DNA of 64,000 nucleotides from JAUVUV01 sp964548275 (GTDB lineage: Bacteria > Gemmatimonadota > Glassbacteria > GWA2-58-10): assembly GCA_964548275.1 (NCBI GenBank), contig CAZJQI010000013.1, forward strand, positions 14,853-78,852, written 5' to 3'. Shown piece after piece: positions 1 to 9,763 of the stretch; within the stretch, counting starts at the first letter, position 1, and each line of letters opens with the position of its first letter. A program made the position numbers and the translations under genes. Under the pieces are notes generated by a model, which made no database searches, had not been told where the DNA came from, and worked only from the letters and a program-made list of their open reading frames with translations.

Positions 1-22
1 GGATAATTGGCACTAATTCAAG

Positions 23-2110
23 TTAAGGTTTGGGAAATCTGTTCAGGCTGTCGGTTTTACCCACAAGAACAAGCCAGTCGCCTGGTTCGATAATATCGCA
101 GCCCCGGGGCACGAAATTCATCTGTTCCCCTGCAATCTCATCCGAGCCTCCAGCTCTGGCAGATTTCCGTATCAGTATCACCTGCACCCCGTAAATCTCG
201 CTGATTTTCAGCTCACGGATAGTTTTGCCGAAAAACTGTCTCGGAGCCTCGGTTTCGATCATCCGGTAGCCGTCCAGCAGATCCACATCCTTTACGGATT
301 GGTCGCGGATAAGTCGGTCTGCCACGAAACCGCCTACATCCTGCCTGATTACCGCGTTGCGGTAAGCCTGAATTACATCGTTGTGGCGAAGAACCCCAAT
401 CGGGATCCGGGCATTTGCCGGATCGACAACCGGAACCTCCTCGATCTCTGATTCGCCGAATTTGCGGATCACCTCATCGAGAGATTCGTCCACGTTGAGT
501 ACCGGGTACTCGAAAGAGGCTATGTCCTGGGCCACCAGGATATCGCGCAGGTTTTCATCCCGCATCACCGCGAGTATTTTCTGCAGCGGGATCAATCCCG
601 TCATCCGGCCTTCTGAATCGACCTGGATGAAACTGGAATGCGGGTTGGTGAGCGCTTTGGGTATCAGCCTGGCCAGCGGTGTGTTTTCGTTGACTGTTTC
701 CGGGGCCTTGACCATTACATCACCCACTTTCAGCCCGCGCAGTATATTGAGATCCTTGCCGCGGTAGATATCGATTCCTTTCCTGAACAGCTTGCGGGTG
801 TAAATCGACTGGCCGCCGAGCAATTTGTAAGCGACGAGGGTGCTGATAATACTGCAAGTCATCACGGGCAGTATGATCGAATAGTCACCGGTCAATTCGA
901 AAATAACCAGGATTACCGTAATTGGCGCGTGCATGGTGCCAGCGATCATCGCTCCCATCCCGGCCAGCGCGTAGGAACCGTAGGATGCGGTAAGCTCCGG
1001 GAAAGCGAGGTTGAAAAGTGAGCCGACAAAGCCGCCGAGCATTGCCCCCTGGAAAAGTGCCGGCGCGAATATACCCCCGGAGCCGCCGCTGCCGATAGTG
1101 ATCGAGGTGGCCAATAGCTTCACAAAGGCCAGGGCAAACAGGATAACTATCGGGAACTGGGCGTTAAGAGCCAGACCTATCGTCTCGTAGCCTGTTCCAT
1201 AAATATGCGGAAACCAGACCGCAATGATCCCGACAAAAAGGCCGCCGAGGGTGGGTTTGAACCAGACCGGCAGGCGGATTCGCTCGAAAAGGTCCTCGCT
1301 GCCGTAGAGCACGGTGACGAAAAGCCAGGAGAGTGCCCCGGCACACAGGCCCAGGGCGGCGTAGAAAAAAAATTCGTAGTAACTGACAAGGGAGGTGGGG
1401 GGAACCATGAATGCGGGGTGGTTTCCCAGGAAATGCCTGGAAATCGCGGTTGCCGAGACACTGCTGATAATTATCGGGGTGATCTGGGCCAGGCCGAAAT
1501 CACCGAGGATCACCTCCACTGCGAACAGAGCGCCGCCAATCGGAGCATTGAAAGTAGCCGCCATGCCGGCAGCAGCCCCGCAGCCGACCAGGGTTCTCAT
1601 TCTGCTTTCGGAAGCCTTGAGGAACTGGCCGACAGTTGAGCCCATAGCCGAGCCGATCTGAACGATCGGGCCCTCTCTACCCACCGACCCCCCGCTGGCG
1701 ATAGTGATTGCCGATGCAAGCGCCCGGGTGACCATGGTCCGCGGGTTTATCCGCCCGGCGCACATGACCAGAGACTCCATGACCTCCGGAACTCCATGCC
1801 CCTTGGTCTCTCTGGAAAAGTACTTGATAAACGGGGCAAGCACCAGCCCGCCAACAGTAGGGATTGCGACCCGTTGCCACCAGGGGAGGTTCCAGGCAAG
1901 TTCCAGAAGGTTTTCCCCGGGCCCGAAAAATATTTCCTTCAGACCGCCGATCAGCCAGCGGAAGACCACCGCGCCCATGCCGCCCAACAGTCCGATAACA
2001 ATGGCAACAATCAGGATCAGCCGTGTCTCCGACCAGCTGAAAAAAACCACCAGCGGCACAATGCGCCGCTTATAAAAACTCAAAGCGTATGCAGTTGTTC
2101 TTTTGAACAT
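23..2110 (-). CDS. ClC-family chloride channel/transporter with CBS pair and TrkA-C-like tail
   Basis: This 695-aa inner-membrane protein should move chloride, either as a channel or as a Cl-/H+ antiporter. The ClC selectivity motifs are visible in order: GHGVPE near residue 104, GREGP (which carries the gating glutamate) near 144, and GSGGSGGIFAP near 340. The membrane core ends near residue 435. A CBS-domain pair follows (about 460-590), then a TrkA-C/RCK-like segment of about 80 residues, so ligand control by nucleotides is likely but inferred. The ATG at 2110 has no strong ribosome binding site. The gene stands alone and is divergent from the tRNA operon. Confidence 0.93.
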   Translation of the reverse strand: MFKRTTAYALSFYKRRIVPLVVFFSWSETRLILIVAIVIGLLGGMGAVVFRWLIGGLKEIFFGPGENLLELAWNLPWWQRVAIPTVGGLVLAPFIKYFSRETKGHGVPEVMESLVMCAGRINPRTMVTRALASAITIASGGSVGREGPIVQIGSAMGSTVGQFLKASESRMRTLVGCGAAAGMAATFNAPIGGALFAVEVILGDFGLAQITPIIISSVSATAISRHFLGNHPAFMVPPTSLVSYYEFFFYAALGLCAGALSWLFVTVLYGSEDLFERIRLPVWFKPTLGGLFVGIIAVWFPHIYGTGYETIGLALNAQFPIVILFALAFVKLLATSITIGSGGSGGIFAPALFQGAMLGGFVGSLFNLAFPELTASYGSYALAGMGAMIAGTMHAPITVILVIFELTGDYSIILPVMTCSIISTLVAYKLLGGQSIYTRKLFRKGIDIYRGKDLNILRGLKVGDVMVKAPETVNENTPLARLIPKALTNPHSSFIQVDSEGRMTGLIPLQKILAVMRDENLRDILVAQDIASFEYPVLNVDESLDEVIRKFGESEIEEVPVVDPANARIPIGVLRHNDVIQAYRNAVIRQDVGGFVADRLIRDQSVKDVDLLDGYRMIETEAPRQFFGKTIRELKISEIYGVQVILIRKSARAGGSDEIAGEQMNFVPRGCDIIEPGDWLVLVGKTDSLNRFPKP

Positions 2111-2368
2111 AGGAATACCGGTTTTCCAGCCGCCACATCGATAAATCTGTGGCGCAGTTATACAGCATTGAAAATTTAGCCGGTAAAATACAAAATTATA
2201 GCCTGAAGTAAACAGTTTGATTTTACTGCTTTAGTCTGAACTAATAAACCAAACCAGAGGAATTAAGAAAATAAAAATGTGTGTCTTGATTCAAAGATCA
2301 GAGACAGCTAATGCTCGACATGATAATAAATTGAGGTCTCATATGATCTGATACAGGATTGTTTTCAC

Positions 2369-2397
2369 TTGACAAAAATAATCACGATTCTTATTAT
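2369..2397 (+). promoter_or_regulatory. Sigma70-type promoter of the tRNA-Gly/Cys operon
   Basis: A perfect TTGACA at 2369-2374 is followed by a 17-nt spacer and TATTAT at 2392-2397. The predicted transcription start near 2404 lies about 27 nt before the first tRNA. The rest of 2111-2430 is AT-rich and shows no gene. Confidence 0.85.
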
Positions 2398-2430
2398 CAA
2401 ACACACTCTTGCACAGGCCGATTCATTCCA

Positions 2431-2505
2431 GCGGGAATAGCTCAGTGGTAGAGCGCCACCTTGCCAAGGTGGATGTCGCGGGTTCAAGTCCCGTTTCCCG
2501 CTCCA
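2431..2505 (+). tRNA. tRNA-Gly (anticodon GCC)
   Basis: A full cloverleaf is visible. The acceptor stem GCGGGAA pairs with TTCCCGC, the D arm carries AGCTCAGTGGTAGAGC, the anticodon stem CCACC/GGTGG holds TTGCCAA, and the T arm is GCGGGTTCAAGTCCCGT. The CCA end is encoded at 2503-2505. Confidence 0.97.
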
Positions 2506-2516
2506 TTTTTATCTCT

Positions 2517-2592
2517 GGCGGCGTACCCAAGTGGCTAAGGGAGAGGTCTGCAAAACCTTTATTCGGCGGTTCGATCCCGCCCGCCGCCTCCA
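2517..2592 (+). tRNA. tRNA-Cys (anticodon GCA)
   Basis: The acceptor stem GGCGGCG pairs with CGCCGCC, the anticodon loop is CTGCAAA (GCA), the T loop is TTCGATC, and CCA is encoded at 2590-2592. It lies 11 nt after tRNA-Gly and shares its promoter and terminator. The variable arm and D loop are of normal length. Confidence 0.96.
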
Positions 2593-2598
2593 GAGATG

Positions 2599-2643
2599 AG
2601 CCTGGCCCGCTTGTTCTTCTAAAGCGAGGCCGGGCTTTTTTAT
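2599..2643 (+). terminator. Rho-independent terminator of the tRNA operon
   Basis: AGCCTGGCC pairs with GGCCGGGCT (one wobble). An inner CGCTT/AAGCG extension is followed by six T residues. It sits immediately after tRNA-Cys. Confidence 0.9.
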
Positions 2644-2662
2644 TAGCAGCAGCAGCGTAATA

Positions 2663-4063
2663 TCACTCAGCAATTCGATCCAGTGCCCTGTGGCGGGTCA
2701 GGATCTCCCGCATCTGAGCAGTAAGGGTAATCTTCTCATCTGCCAGGTCGTTTTTTTCATAGGGATCCCGGGCTATGTTGTAAAGCTCGGATTTGCCCTG
2801 GTTTACTGCATTCCCATGATGTATCAGTTTCCAGTCTCCATAGCGCACTGCCAGTTGCCTGCCGGTGTTCCAGTAAATCGTTCGCTCATCAGGCATGTTT
2901 GTACCGTGAAGAGCAGGGCCGATATCGATACCCTCCACCTGCATCTCCGGAGGCACATTGGCCCGGACTATTGCTGCCAGGGTGGGCACGAAATCCATCA
3001 CATGGGCCGGAAAACTCACCTTACGCGCTTTCAGCGTACCAGGCCAGTAGAACACTGCCGGCACCCTGACTCCTCCCTCGTAAAGCGAACCTTTCCAGTC
3101 GCGAAACGGCCGGTTGTCTCCAAGCACGTCGTAGGGTCCGTGGCGAAGGTTGTACTCGCCGCTGGTGGCTTCCCAGTCCTGCTGGCCTCCGTTGTCGCTG
3201 ATAAAGATCACCAGGGTGTTGGAAGCGAGATTTTTTTCCTCGAGAGCGGCCAGTACACGTCCGATCGCATCGTCCATGTGGGTTATCGAGGCGGCATATA
3301 GCCTTCGTGATTCGTTGGCGATACTTTTCTCGTAGGGTTTGATCCACCTGTCATTTTCCTGCAGAGGGTAGTGGGGTACGCTGAAAGCAGTGTAGAGAAA
3401 GAATGGCTGTGAGGCAGCGCTCTCCCTGATCAGCTTTACCGCTTCATTGGCGATCAGGTCCGTGGCGTGGCCCTGCTCGTCGATAAATTCCTCGTTGCGG
3501 TGCCAGCTCCGGTCGCCGTTTTTATAAATGTGGGTGAACTGGTCGATCTGGCCGTGAAGGTAGCCATAGGATGAGTCGAAACCGTACATGCGCGGGCCGA
3601 CCTCTGGTCTCAAGCCCAGGTGCCACTTGCCGATCTGAGCGGTTCTGTAGCCTGCGTCACTCAGCAACGAGGCCAGAGTGCCGTATTCGCTGGTAAGAGC
3701 GAGTTTACTTCTTCCGGCTATCGGCCCGAGGATCCCGTAGCGGCTGGGCGGTCTGCCGGTGAGTATCGAGGCTCTGGTGGGCGAGCAGGTCGGGCAGGCG
3801 TAGAACTGGTCCGTCACTACACCCTCGCGGGCCATCCTGTCGATATTCGATGTTTTGATCTCGGAACCGTTGTAGCCCACATCCCGCCAGCCGGTGTCAT
3901 CGGCAATCAACAGCACGATATTCGGCCGCTGACTGCTTACCGAAGCCTGCTCGGCGGTTAAATATCCCGGTGCCAATCCCTCGGCGGCTGCGCCGGCAAT
4001 CCCCACACCGGCTGCCTTGAAAAAAGAACGGCGGTTCAATGAAAGTTTCCCCTTTTTTCCCAT
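2663..4063 (-). CDS. Tat-exported sulfatase (arylsulfatase family, Cys-type)
   Basis: This 466-aa hydrolase of the alkaline-phosphatase/sulfatase fold probably removes sulfate esters from a carbohydrate outside the cytoplasm. The ATG at 4063 is preferred over an upstream one at 4165 because it follows CTGGAG and starts just before a twin-arginine signal (NRRSFFK, residues 10-16). The metal-binding DD lies at 55-56. CSPTR at 93-97 is the formylglycine motif, so a formylglycine-generating enzyme is needed elsewhere. ISDNGG and WKGSLYEGGVRVP are further family motifs. Its substrate cannot be read from the sequence. The neighbouring glycosidase-like genes suggest polysaccharide work. Confidence 0.93.
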   Translation of the reverse strand: MGKKGKLSLNRRSFFKAAGVGIAGAAAEGLAPGYLTAEQASVSSQRPNIVLLIADDTGWRDVGYNGSEIKTSNIDRMAREGVVTDQFYACPTCSPTRASILTGRPPSRYGILGPIAGRSKLALTSEYGTLASLLSDAGYRTAQIGKWHLGLRPEVGPRMYGFDSSYGYLHGQIDQFTHIYKNGDRSWHRNEEFIDEQGHATDLIANEAVKLIRESAASQPFFLYTAFSVPHYPLQENDRWIKPYEKSIANESRRLYAASITHMDDAIGRVLAALEEKNLASNTLVIFISDNGGQQDWEATSGEYNLRHGPYDVLGDNRPFRDWKGSLYEGGVRVPAVFYWPGTLKARKVSFPAHVMDFVPTLAAIVRANVPPEMQVEGIDIGPALHGTNMPDERTIYWNTGRQLAVRYGDWKLIHHGNAVNQGKSELYNIARDPYEKNDLADEKITLTAQMREILTRHRALDRIAE

Positions 4064-4431
4064 TACCGGACTCCAGAGATGATTGTAAATGTGCAATGAT
4101 TTAAGAGGCTTGTGAAAATGCTTTTTCACAGCCCCCTTAAATATTCTGGTAAAAGCAGTTTGCAAAGGGATATAGTCAGGTCACAGAGGTTTTAAGGTCT
4201 GATCGCTCTCCAAGTTAATGATTGGACGAGAGCATTGCAACAATTGTTACTTAAGCACTCAAAGAGCCTGTTTCAGAAAAAAGAGGTGTCCATTGCGGGG
4301 GTATGTGAGCGATCAACAATAAGAATTGAGGTTTTTCCCAAGGTTGCTTTTTTCGGATGCGAAATCTAAATTATCTAAAGTTTCATCCTCTTATAAACAG
4401 GTGTTGCTCTAAAAGTATTCCTGGAGTTTAA
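4064..4431. other. Intergenic gap between sulfatase and propeller gene
   Basis: No coding region or RNA gene could be supported here. The gap must hold the divergent promoters for both neighbours, but no convincing -35/-10 pair stands out. CTGGAG at 4421-4426 is the ribosome binding site of the rightward gene. Confidence 0.5.
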
Positions 4432-5394
4432 ATGTCATCTTTCAGTCAGCGGTATTTCGGACTGCCGCCCAGATTCGATCCGGAAAAAGGCGCAACTGTT
4501 CGCGAACCGGAAGGAAAAGGTTATGGCTACTGGGTGGGAGGCCATAGTGTGATCTACGATCCGGAGCTGAAAAAATTCTTTCTTTATTACCGTGTGCGCA
4601 TGCCTCTGGGCAAGGGGCGCGGTGGCAAGTGCCGGATCGCCGAATCCTCAGACGGGCTCGAGTTCAAGGATATCTGGGAGGCGACCAAGGAGCAGTTCAA
4701 CGCAGAGTCGATTGAGGTCGGCTCATTGATCAGGGACCCGGAGAGCAGGATCTGGCGTTTATATATCAGCTACCAAGAAGTAGGCGGGCCCTGGCGCGTG
4801 GACTTGATCGAGGCCGACCACCCGAAAAATTTCGACCCCTGGCACCACCGCACGGTGATGCAGCCCGAGGAATATGGACTGACTTCGGTAAAGGACCCGA
4901 AAGCCTATATTGTGGGCGGTCTGTACTATGTGTTCGTGGATGTCAAGCCCAGGCAGGATGAGTTTTACGAGGACGAGCACGGCGTGCGCCACCCGCTGGG
5001 CAGTGACGCCACAGGGTTGATGATCAGTGCTGACGGCTGCTATTTCAAGGACTTCAAGTACGTCTTTGAACCGGGGCGCGGGGGGCCAGGTGAATGGGGC
5101 CACTGCCGGGCCAGGATTAATTCCGTGATCTACCTGCCGCCGCTCTACGTGGGCTTTTTCGACGGCGGCACCACGTTCTACGACATGTACGAGGAACACT
5201 GCGGCGTGGCGATCAGCCATGACCTCGAGCACTGGAGACGGGTCAGCACGAACGGCCCGTGGATCAAAAGCCCGTATGGCTGTATCCGCTACATGGACGC
5301 CCTGATCGTGGATAACACTCTCTGGTATTACTACGAATACACCCGTGAAGACGGAAGCCATGAACTGCGGGTAAGCAGGGTGGAGCTTGCCTGA
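4432..5394 (+). CDS. GH43/GH32/GH130-like five-bladed beta-propeller protein
   Basis: The 320-aa protein has no signal peptide and is probably cytoplasmic. Repeated blade-like units are visible: SVIYDPELKKFFLYYR, SLIRDPESRIWRLYIS, DPKAYIVGGLYYVFVD, DATGLMISADGCYFKD and CGVAISHDLEHWRRVS. These alternate a strand with an Asp-rich turn, as in glycosidases and phosphorylases that act on sugars from a propeller cavity. I cannot assign catalytic residues or a substrate. The ATG follows CTGGAG by 5 nt. It sits between a sulfatase and a large exported GH42-like protein, which supports a role in the same degradation pathway. Confidence 0.65.
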   Translation: MSSFSQRYFGLPPRFDPEKGATVREPEGKGYGYWVGGHSVIYDPELKKFFLYYRVRMPLGKGRGGKCRIAESSDGLEFKDIWEATKEQFNAESIEVGSLIRDPESRIWRLYISYQEVGGPWRVDLIEADHPKNFDPWHHRTVMQPEEYGLTSVKDPKAYIVGGLYYVFVDVKPRQDEFYEDEHGVRHPLGSDATGLMISADGCYFKDFKYVFEPGRGGPGEWGHCRARINSVIYLPPLYVGFFDGGTTFYDMYEEHCGVAISHDLEHWRRVSTNGPWIKSPYGCIRYMDALIVDNTLWYYYEYTREDGSHELRVSRVELA

Positions 5395-5568
5395 GTCCGG
5401 ATTAGTGCCGCTTAAATCGCGAAGGGTAATTCATTCTCCTTGCAAATGTAAAAGCCCGCTGTTCAGTCCAGGGTTGTTAAAGAAACAACGTTCAGATTTG
5501 ATTCTTTAGGAAAATTTCCCGTCTAAATAGTCCTGTTTTTTAAAAACATTAAAAAAGGGAGGACTGAA

Positions 5569-8500
5569 ATGATTAGCCCGCTTAGAGTTTTTATCTGCGT
5601 GCTTACGTGCTTGCTGTTTTTCGGTGTCGGGTCAGCGCTGGCCCAGCGAATCAATGTATTTGCCTCTTTCGAGGATCAGGCCCAGGTAGAGGCTGTGGAA
5701 ACATCCGAAGAGGTGCTCCTCAGGCAGTCCTCCCGTTTTCCGGTATGGGGCGATAATTCGATGGAAGTCGCCTATCCGGTTGCAGGGGGGAGGATCGCCC
5801 TAAACAGCATTCCGACCGACTGGCGCAGGAGTGAGGCGCTGCTGGCCTTTGTCTGGAGCGAACAGCCGGCCCAGCTCGACCTGGTATTTACAGACTCGAA
5901 CGGGAGCTCGTTTTTCAAGACCTTCCCGCTTAAAACCGGGGGGAATCACATTCAGGTCAAGCTCGAACGGGCGAGCTCACTCGCTCTGGGAAAGATGCGC
6001 TCGATAGAGCTGGTCTCGCGCGGTCCGGGCAGGTTTTACATGGACATGTTCGCCCTGGACCGTTTCCACCCGATTATCGAGGAGCGCGGCCGCTGGGATG
6101 TGGATTACACGATGAAAGTGGAAACGTCCCATTTCCCTTGGGGTCGGCCCTTGGATGGCGGACCGATCAAGGCGTATATCCTCGCGCCGGTTGCTGAGGG
6201 AAGGGGTGTGATCGAACTTGCCCAGCGTCTCGAACTGAATCTCAAGGCCACGACTATCGGAAGACGTGCAGGCACGAACATGTACGGTTTCGGCGATTTC
6301 TACACCCAGCGGCGGGGTGGAGGTAGCGGATTCACAATGGCCTACACCTACCTGGCCGATGACCTGATGAACGGGCCGGATTACGATGTAATCCTCTGGC
6401 CATCGGTTCATCCCTGGAACGATTTCCCTCTGGAGGTGCGCGAAAGTATCCGCAAACGCGTGGAGGCAGGAGCGGGACTGGTACTGTTCTATCCTTCCAG
6501 CAGAACAGAGGATGGCTCGGGTCTTTGGGAAATATCTCCATTAAAGATGCAGAGAGGTGGGGGGCAGAGAGGGGATTTATCGAAATGGCGCACCACGCAG
6601 GAACACTATATCACGAGGAATGTCCCGTTAGATGCCTTTCCCTGGGGGCAGATCGGGGTGGACAGATGTGAGCCTGCAGGCCAGGTGCTGCTGCAAACCG
6701 AGCAGGGAAACCCGGTCCTGGCTGTGAAAAAGCTCGGTAAGGGCAGGGTGGTCGCTTTCAGCTACACGGAAGGCGGGATGATCCCGCGACTCGAAAATAT
6801 CTGGGAAACCGGACTTCACTACCCGTATCACGAGTACATGTGGTCCCTGGTGGCCCGGGCGGTGGTCTGGGCCGCAGGACGTGAACCTGAGGCCAAAATC
6901 GTTCAAATGATTCGCTCGAAAAAAGGCGTTAAAGTGCGCCTGGATGCGGCTGTCGAAAACTGTAACCTGCTGGCCCGGTTAATGGATAGCTTCGGCAATA
7001 TAGAGAAGGAAATCGATCAGGACGTACCGAGAGGAAAAAATGAAGCGACACTGGCTCTTCCCACGCCCCTTTCTGCAGGCCGGCATTTCGTCGATCTTCG
7101 GCTGGTCTCAGACGACAGAGTTCTGGACTGGGCTGCGCTTATCATTGAAGAAGCATCCAGAGTAAATATTCATTCGATCACGCTGGATTCTGATCGCGTC
7201 CAACTGGGAGAGAAAATCTCCGGCCGGATTAAGCTCACTGCTGATAAAAAGAGCAAGTGTCTGGTGAAAGTAAGACTTTTTGACAATTATGGCCGACTGG
7301 TAGATCAACAAGTTAGAGAAATTTCTGTCACCGGCCAGGCTGAGACCTCTTTCAGCTTTAGCTCATCAGGCGTATTAAGCCATCTTGCGAAGATTGACTG
7401 CGAAATCGAAACCGGCGGGCTGGTTCAGGATCGGCGGATCAGTGAGGTGTTTGTCCTTCAGCCCAGAGTGTGGGATGATTACGATATTGTGATGTACCTT
7501 TTCGGCCCCAACCCGATACCGGGTATCTGGCCGACAATAGACCGCCAGCTTCAGCGGCTGAATGTCACAACCCTGTCTTCCTACCCGATAAGCCTGTGCA
7601 AGAACGCAAACTACAACGTTCAGGCGCAGACCGGGATCAGCGGCCAGGAATCCCCGGACGGCGCGCGGCGGAACTACTACAATGCGATGAAAAAAAAGTA
7701 TGCCCAGACAAAAGACAAAATGGTTCTTATCAGGGAATACTGCCTTCACGATCCCGAATACAGACAGCTCATCGCCAGGCAGCTTAAAAATCGGGTCGAG
7801 CCATGGGTGCCTTTCTCGCCGCTGTCCTACTATGTCTACGAGGAACCCTCGTTTACCTGTTACGGTGATGCGTTGGATATCTGTTTCAGCCAGCACAGCC
7901 TCGAGGCAATGCGCCAGTGGCTGAAAGACGAATACGGCAGCCTGGAGGCGCTAAACGCCCAGTGGAGCACCCGATTCACCACCTGGGAGGAGGTGATCCC
8001 GGACGATACCTACGAGGCCCGGGCCCGCGGCAACTATGCCTCATGGGCAGACCATCGCACATTCATGGAAATCAGCTATGCAGACTGCTACCGCTATGTA
8101 CTTGAAGAGCTGCACAAGCTCGATCCCCAGGGGATTCTACTCAACTCAGGGACCCAGATTTCCGGCTCCCACAACGGATGCGACTACAGCCGGATGAACT
8201 TGTACACCAGGCATCTCAATGCCTATACCGGCGGCAACCAGCTCGATTTCCACCGCTGTTTCAATCCCGAGTTGAAAATCTCCGGCGGTACAGGCTATGG
8301 TGTTTACGGCAAAAGTGTGCTTTACAATCTTTACAGGCAGCTTTTCCAGGGCTGCAACGGCGGGGCATACATTTTCTGGCAGTATTCCTGCCTCGATCCT
8401 GACCTCACTCTCTGCGGCAGCGGAAGAGATATGGTGGTGGGCCTGCAGGAGATGCTGGGTGACGGGATCGGCAAGCTGGTGGGGTTAGCAGTGCCGGACA

Positions 8501-9681
8501 ACCACGGTATCGCGATTCACTATTCCTACCCGAGTATCCACGGTGCATGGATAGTGGACGGAGAAATTTCCGAAAGGGTCAGCTACAACACCAGCAAGAC
8601 ATTCAACCGGTTCAATGCTGTCCGGGACGGGTGGGTGAAAACCCTCAAGGACTCAGGCCTTCAGTTCGATTTCATTGCTTACAGCGCAGTGGAAAAAGGC
8701 GAGTTGCTTTCCAAACGCTACAAGACTTTCGTTCTGCCGATGAGCATTGCCCTGAGTGAAGAGGAAGTTGAGGCAATCCGGGCATTTGTTGAGCAGGGGG
8801 GCACCTTGATTGCCGATGCACTTCCCGGGGTGATGGATCAGCATTGCACGTTCAGAAAAAATCGAGTGCTGCAGGATGTTTTCGGGGTTCAGTTGGCGCA
8901 GGCGGCTAGAGAAGATGTAATCGCAATGAACGGCGAGCCGAAACTGAAACTCAAAGGCGCCCGCGCCATGGCAGAACAAGCAGACCGGCCGATCCTGCTT
9001 CATAACCGTTACGGACGAGGACAGGCCTTTCTGCTGAATTATTTCCCCGACAGCTACCCCCGGGATAAGCTCGAAGGCCGTGCTCTTCCCTGGCTGGAGA
9101 AAATGGCAAAAGTGCTCGATGCAGCCGGGATTGAGCCAAAGATGCGGCTTACAACCCTTGGCGGCGAGCCGGTAACCGACTGCGAAAGATACCTTTTCAA
9201 CAACGGAACTACCGGTCTGATCGGCCTGGTACCGGATATGGGAATGAAAGAGGCGAAAAAAGTGCGCATAAGCCTTCCACAGAGAGCCTCTGTCTATGAT
9301 GTGCGGGAGAAACGCTACCTCGGAACCGGCACGGCTTTCGAAACCGAAATCGAACCAGGGGTGCCGAGGCTGTTCGCCACAGTGGCAAGCAGGCTGGGAG
9401 CCCTGGCGCTTGATGCCCCGGAAAGCGCTGGTCTGGGTGAAGAGATCAAAATCGGTTTGCGGGTGGAAGGTGTGGAAAACTTGAGTTCAGTGGCCAGGGT
9501 GATGGTTACTGATCCGACAGGCCGCCAGTTACGCTACTACAGCGGGAACCGGGACATTGAGTCAAGCTCGGGCAGCACCGGTTTCAGAACCGCCCTGAAT
9601 GACCCGCAAGGGGACTGGGTGGTGGAGATTACAGAGGTGATGAGTGGGGAAAGCGTGCGTGCGGTGATAAGTATTAACTAA
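5569..9681 (+). CDS. Large exported GH42-like (beta-galactosidase-type) multidomain protein
   Basis: This 1370-aa protein has a clear Sec signal (residues 1-25, cleavage after SALA). GGGAGG precedes the ATG. Residues about 45-165 look like a carbohydrate-binding jelly roll. About 195-435 resemble a glutamine-amidotransferase-like fold (VILWPSVHP). About 530-630 are Ig-like. A GH-A barrel-like core spans about 640-970, with YEEPS at 757-761 and a segment, QWLKDEYGSLEALNAQWS, typical of GH42. A second amidotransferase-like (trimerisation-type) domain lies near 1030-1150 and an Ig-like tail follows. The usual second catalytic glutamate is not obvious, so its activity is uncertain. A terminator follows at 9702. 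Confidence 0.7.
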   Translation: MISPLRVFICVLTCLLFFGVGSALAQRINVFASFEDQAQVEAVETSEEVLLRQSSRFPVWGDNSMEVAYPVAGGRIALNSIPTDWRRSEALLAFVWSEQPAQLDLVFTDSNGSSFFKTFPLKTGGNHIQVKLERASSLALGKMRSIELVSRGPGRFYMDMFALDRFHPIIEERGRWDVDYTMKVETSHFPWGRPLDGGPIKAYILAPVAEGRGVIELAQRLELNLKATTIGRRAGTNMYGFGDFYTQRRGGGSGFTMAYTYLADDLMNGPDYDVILWPSVHPWNDFPLEVRESIRKRVEAGAGLVLFYPSSRTEDGSGLWEISPLKMQRGGGQRGDLSKWRTTQEHYITRNVPLDAFPWGQIGVDRCEPAGQVLLQTEQGNPVLAVKKLGKGRVVAFSYTEGGMIPRLENIWETGLHYPYHEYMWSLVARAVVWAAGREPEAKIVQMIRSKKGVKVRLDAAVENCNLLARLMDSFGNIEKEIDQDVPRGKNEATLALPTPLSAGRHFVDLRLVSDDRVLDWAALIIEEASRVNIHSITLDSDRVQLGEKISGRIKLTADKKSKCLVKVRLFDNYGRLVDQQVREISVTGQAETSFSFSSSGVLSHLAKIDCEIETGGLVQDRRISEVFVLQPRVWDDYDIVMYLFGPNPIPGIWPTIDRQLQRLNVTTLSSYPISLCKNANYNVQAQTGISGQESPDGARRNYYNAMKKKYAQTKDKMVLIREYCLHDPEYRQLIARQLKNRVEPWVPFSPLSYYVYEEPSFTCYGDALDICFSQHSLEAMRQWLKDEYGSLEALNAQWSTRFTTWEEVIPDDTYEARARGNYASWADHRTFMEISYADCYRYVLEELHKLDPQGILLNSGTQISGSHNGCDYSRMNLYTRHLNAYTGGNQLDFHRCFNPELKISGGTGYGVYGKSVLYNLYRQLFQGCNGGAYIFWQYSCLDPDLTLCGSGRDMVVGLQEMLGDGIGKLVGLAVPDNHGIAIHYSYPSIHGAWIVDGEISERVSYNTSKTFNRFNAVRDGWVKTLKDSGLQFDFIAYSAVEKGELLSKRYKTFVLPMSIALSEEEVEAIRAFVEQGGTLIADALPGVMDQHCTFRKNRVLQDVFGVQLAQAAREDVIAMNGEPKLKLKGARAMAEQADRPILLHNRYGRGQAFLLNYFPDSYPRDKLEGRALPWLEKMAKVLDAAGIEPKMRLTTLGGEPVTDCERYLFNNGTTGLIGLVPDMGMKEAKKVRISLPQRASVYDVREKRYLGTGTAFETEIEPGVPRLFATVASRLGALALDAPESAGLGEEIKIGLRVEGVENLSSVARVMVTDPTGRQLRYYSGNRDIESSSGSTGFRTALNDPQGDWVVEITEVMSGESVRAVISIN

Positions 9682-9701
9682 GCTGTAAATTTGAGACAAT
9701 A

Positions 9702-9732
9702 AAAAAGGCATGGCGTGCTGCGCCCCTTTTTA
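9702..9732. terminator. Bidirectional Rho-independent terminator
   Basis: AAAAAGG pairs with CCTTTTT, enclosing a 3-nt bulge and GGCG-TGCTG-CGCC. T tracts lie on both strands. It ends the 1370-aa gene rightward. It also sits about 30 bp beyond the relic stop codon of the TPR gene at 9764, so it probably served both genes before the trehalose island arrived. Confidence 0.8.
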
Positions 9733-9763
9733 TCCTGGATTGTCTTGCTCAGAGTGGTTTTGA

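Noticed and set aside
2409..2660. Open frame over the tRNA pair
   Set aside because: The region is fully explained by two tRNAs and a terminator.
4064..4165. Longer N-terminus for the sulfatase
   Set aside because: The twin-arginine signal must be near the N-terminus, and CTGGAG supports the ATG at 4063.
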